NCBI GenBank assembly: GCA_013289855.1 | Contig: JABCZD010000004.1 | Location: 434,001-498,000, forward strand | Origin: Acidobacteriota bacterium | GTDB lineage: Bacteria; Acidobacteriota; Terriglobia; Acidiferrales; UBA7541 | Reading direction: 5' to 3' | DNA length: 64,000 bases | Part shown: piece after piece, positions 63,177 to 64,000 of the stretch | Layout: the number at the start of each line of letters is the position of its first letter | Numbering within the stretch: position 1 is the first letter of the stretch | Notes under the pieces: model-generated | What the model was told of the DNA's origin: nothing | Seen by the model: the letters and a program-made list of their open reading frames with translations, nothing else | Database searches by the model: none | Program-made: the position numbers and the translations under genes

Positions 63177-63719
63177 TTACGCGCCGGCCTTGGCTCCCGC
63201 CTTGCCAGCCTTCTTCTTCAAACGTTCGCCGGTAATGCGCACGCCCTTTTGCTTGTAGGGATCTGGCGGACGCAGCGACCGCATATCCGCGGCAACCTGG
63301 CCGACTTGACCTTTATCCGCGCCGCTGACCACGATGTGCGTCTGCTTCTCGACCAGCACCTGAATGCCTTCAGGAATCGGAAATTCGATGGGGTGGGACT
63401 TGCCAAGCGCAAAGGCCACAATTTTGCCTTTGAGTTCCGCGCGGTAGCCGACGCCCACGATATCCAAATCTTTCTTGAAGCCAGTGGTGACGCCAGTGAC
63501 GGCGTTGGCCACCAGCGCGCGCGCCAGACCGTGCACCGCGCGGTGATCTTCCGTGGCGCGCTTGGCGGTGAGGATGCCGTCTTTTTGCTCGAACGTGATG
63601 CCGTGAGGGATCGCGAAAGACAGCTTACCCTTGGGGCCTTGCACGTCTACTTTGCCGCCCTGCATGGCGAACTTTACGCCCGAGGGCAGTGGAATTGGTT
63701 TGTTGCCGATACGTGACAT
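63177..63719 (-). CDS. rplF: 50S ribosomal protein L6
   Basis: 180 residues. N-terminal [20 protein letters not shown], repeat unit [16 protein letters not shown]-terminal [20 protein letters not shown] with a Lys/Ala tail. Preceded by an 84-bp gap with a hairpin, followed by a 70-bp gap to rplR. Confidence 0.97.
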   Translation of the reverse strand: MSRIGNKPIPLPSGVKFAMQGGKVDVQGPKGKLSFAIPHGITFEQKDGILTAKRATEDHRAVHGLARALVANAVTGVTTGFKKDLDIVGVGYRAELKGKIVAFALGKSHPIEFPIPEGIQVLVEKQTHIVVSGADKGQVGQVAADMRSLRPPDPYKQKGVRITGERLKKKAGKAGAKAGA

Positions 63720-63767
63720 TTCTTTTTCGCCTCAAACTTTTTTTGCTGCAATCTTCCGAACCAAACC

Positions 63768-63788
63768 GCGCAGCATGCGCGCCACTAC
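63768..63788 (-). repeat. GTAG-headed hairpin (rplF-rpsH gap)
   Basis: GCGCA-GCA-TGCGC (63768-63780) then CTAC (63785-63788). A shortened form of the CAGCATGCTG subtype at 57073. Confidence 0.72.
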
Positions 63789-63803
63789 AAAACCAATGCC
63801 TTA

Positions 63804-64000
63804 CTACCAGACTTCGCAGAGCAGTTCGCCGCCGAGATTGGCTTTGCGCGCTGAACGACCGCTCATCAAACCTTTCGGCGTGGTTAGGATGCTGATGCCC
63901 AGGCCGCCAACGACCGGGCGAATGTCCGTGGCGCCGATGTAGCGGCGCGCGCCGGGACGCGAAATGCGCTTAACGCCGGTAATGACGCTGCGGCGGTCCG
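63804..64000 (-). CDS. rpsH: 30S ribosomal protein S8 (5' end cut by window edge)
   Basis: The last 65 codons, open at the right edge. Reads SVITGVKRISRPGARRYIGA, then DIRPVVGGLGISILTTPKGL and ends LGGELLCEVW, the S8 C-terminal domain. Too short and partial for automatic ORF calling. The start lies beyond 64000; rpsN/rplE would be expected upstream in the spc operon. Confidence 0.95.
   Translation of the reverse strand, partial: DRRSVITGVKRISRPGARRYIGATDIRPVVGGLGISILTTPKGLMSGRSARKANLGGELLCEVW

Overview
This 64 kb window is a chromosomal segment of a high-GC bacterium, most likely an Acidobacteriota (Koribacter/Sulfotelmatobacter-like). That placement rests on the gene mix: a giant sedolisin protease with Ig-like repeats, an S10 carboxypeptidase, a DinB-fold protein with a signal peptide, NarX/NarL-type signalling, and the spc-alpha ribosomal operon order with secY-adk-map-infA. 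It is an inference from content, not a database result. No phage, plasmid backbone, IS transposase or CRISPR array is seen.

Layout. 1-6.5 kb (minus): an OmpA-like coiled-coil membrane protein cut by the left edge, a small coiled-coil partner, a RecQ without the winged-helix domain, a KAP-type NTPase and a TauE/SafE permease. 7.1-11.5 kb (plus): an MHS-type transporter and acetyl-CoA synthetase, then a VOC protein. 11.5-19.1 kb (minus): a three-gene proton-translocating transhydrogenase set, a pentapeptide-repeat membrane protein, a PilZ protein and a VTT/DedA-like protein. 19.3-27.3 kb (minus): the sedolisin, a NarL/NarX-type two-component pair and a transglutaminase. 27.5-33.4 kb (plus): an exported Gfo/Idh/MocA oxidoreductase, tRNA-His, a HAD phosphatase, a PilT-like ATPase, an S10 peptidase and a cupin. 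33.4-41.6 kb: DinB, glycan-type genes (GT2, GT-C, two methyltransferases), an APC permease and a P5C-dehydrogenase-type ALDH.

41.9-42.4 kb holds the most striking feature. It is a six-unit tandem array of a two-hairpin, RNA-like element with a near-constant core (GGGTAAAACCGAG) inside stems whose sequences change in a compensatory way. A promoter-like sequence precedes it and a hairpin plus T8 ends it. Nothing protein-coding explains it. It converges on a tight four-gene minus operon (two CrtI/PYROXD2-like flavoproteins, a 103-residue protein and a GSA-aminomutase-like PLP enzyme).

47.4-54 kb (plus): guaB, a VanZ-like protein, a small membrane protein (minus), an FHA-GAF-AAA-Fis regulator with a variant GAFTGA motif, and an aldo/keto reductase. 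54.1-64 kb (minus): the spc/alpha ribosomal operon from rpsH (partial) to rplQ. Several of its proteins (S11, L15, L30, IF-1) carry basic or low-complexity N-terminal extensions.

A second genome-scale signal is a family of small intergenic hairpins. They share a head that reads (TT)GTAG followed by a G-rich start to the stem, but have very different, self-complementary arms. More than 20 copies were found by eye. Several sit inside gaps of the ribosomal operon, and two supply the stop codon of the upstream gene.
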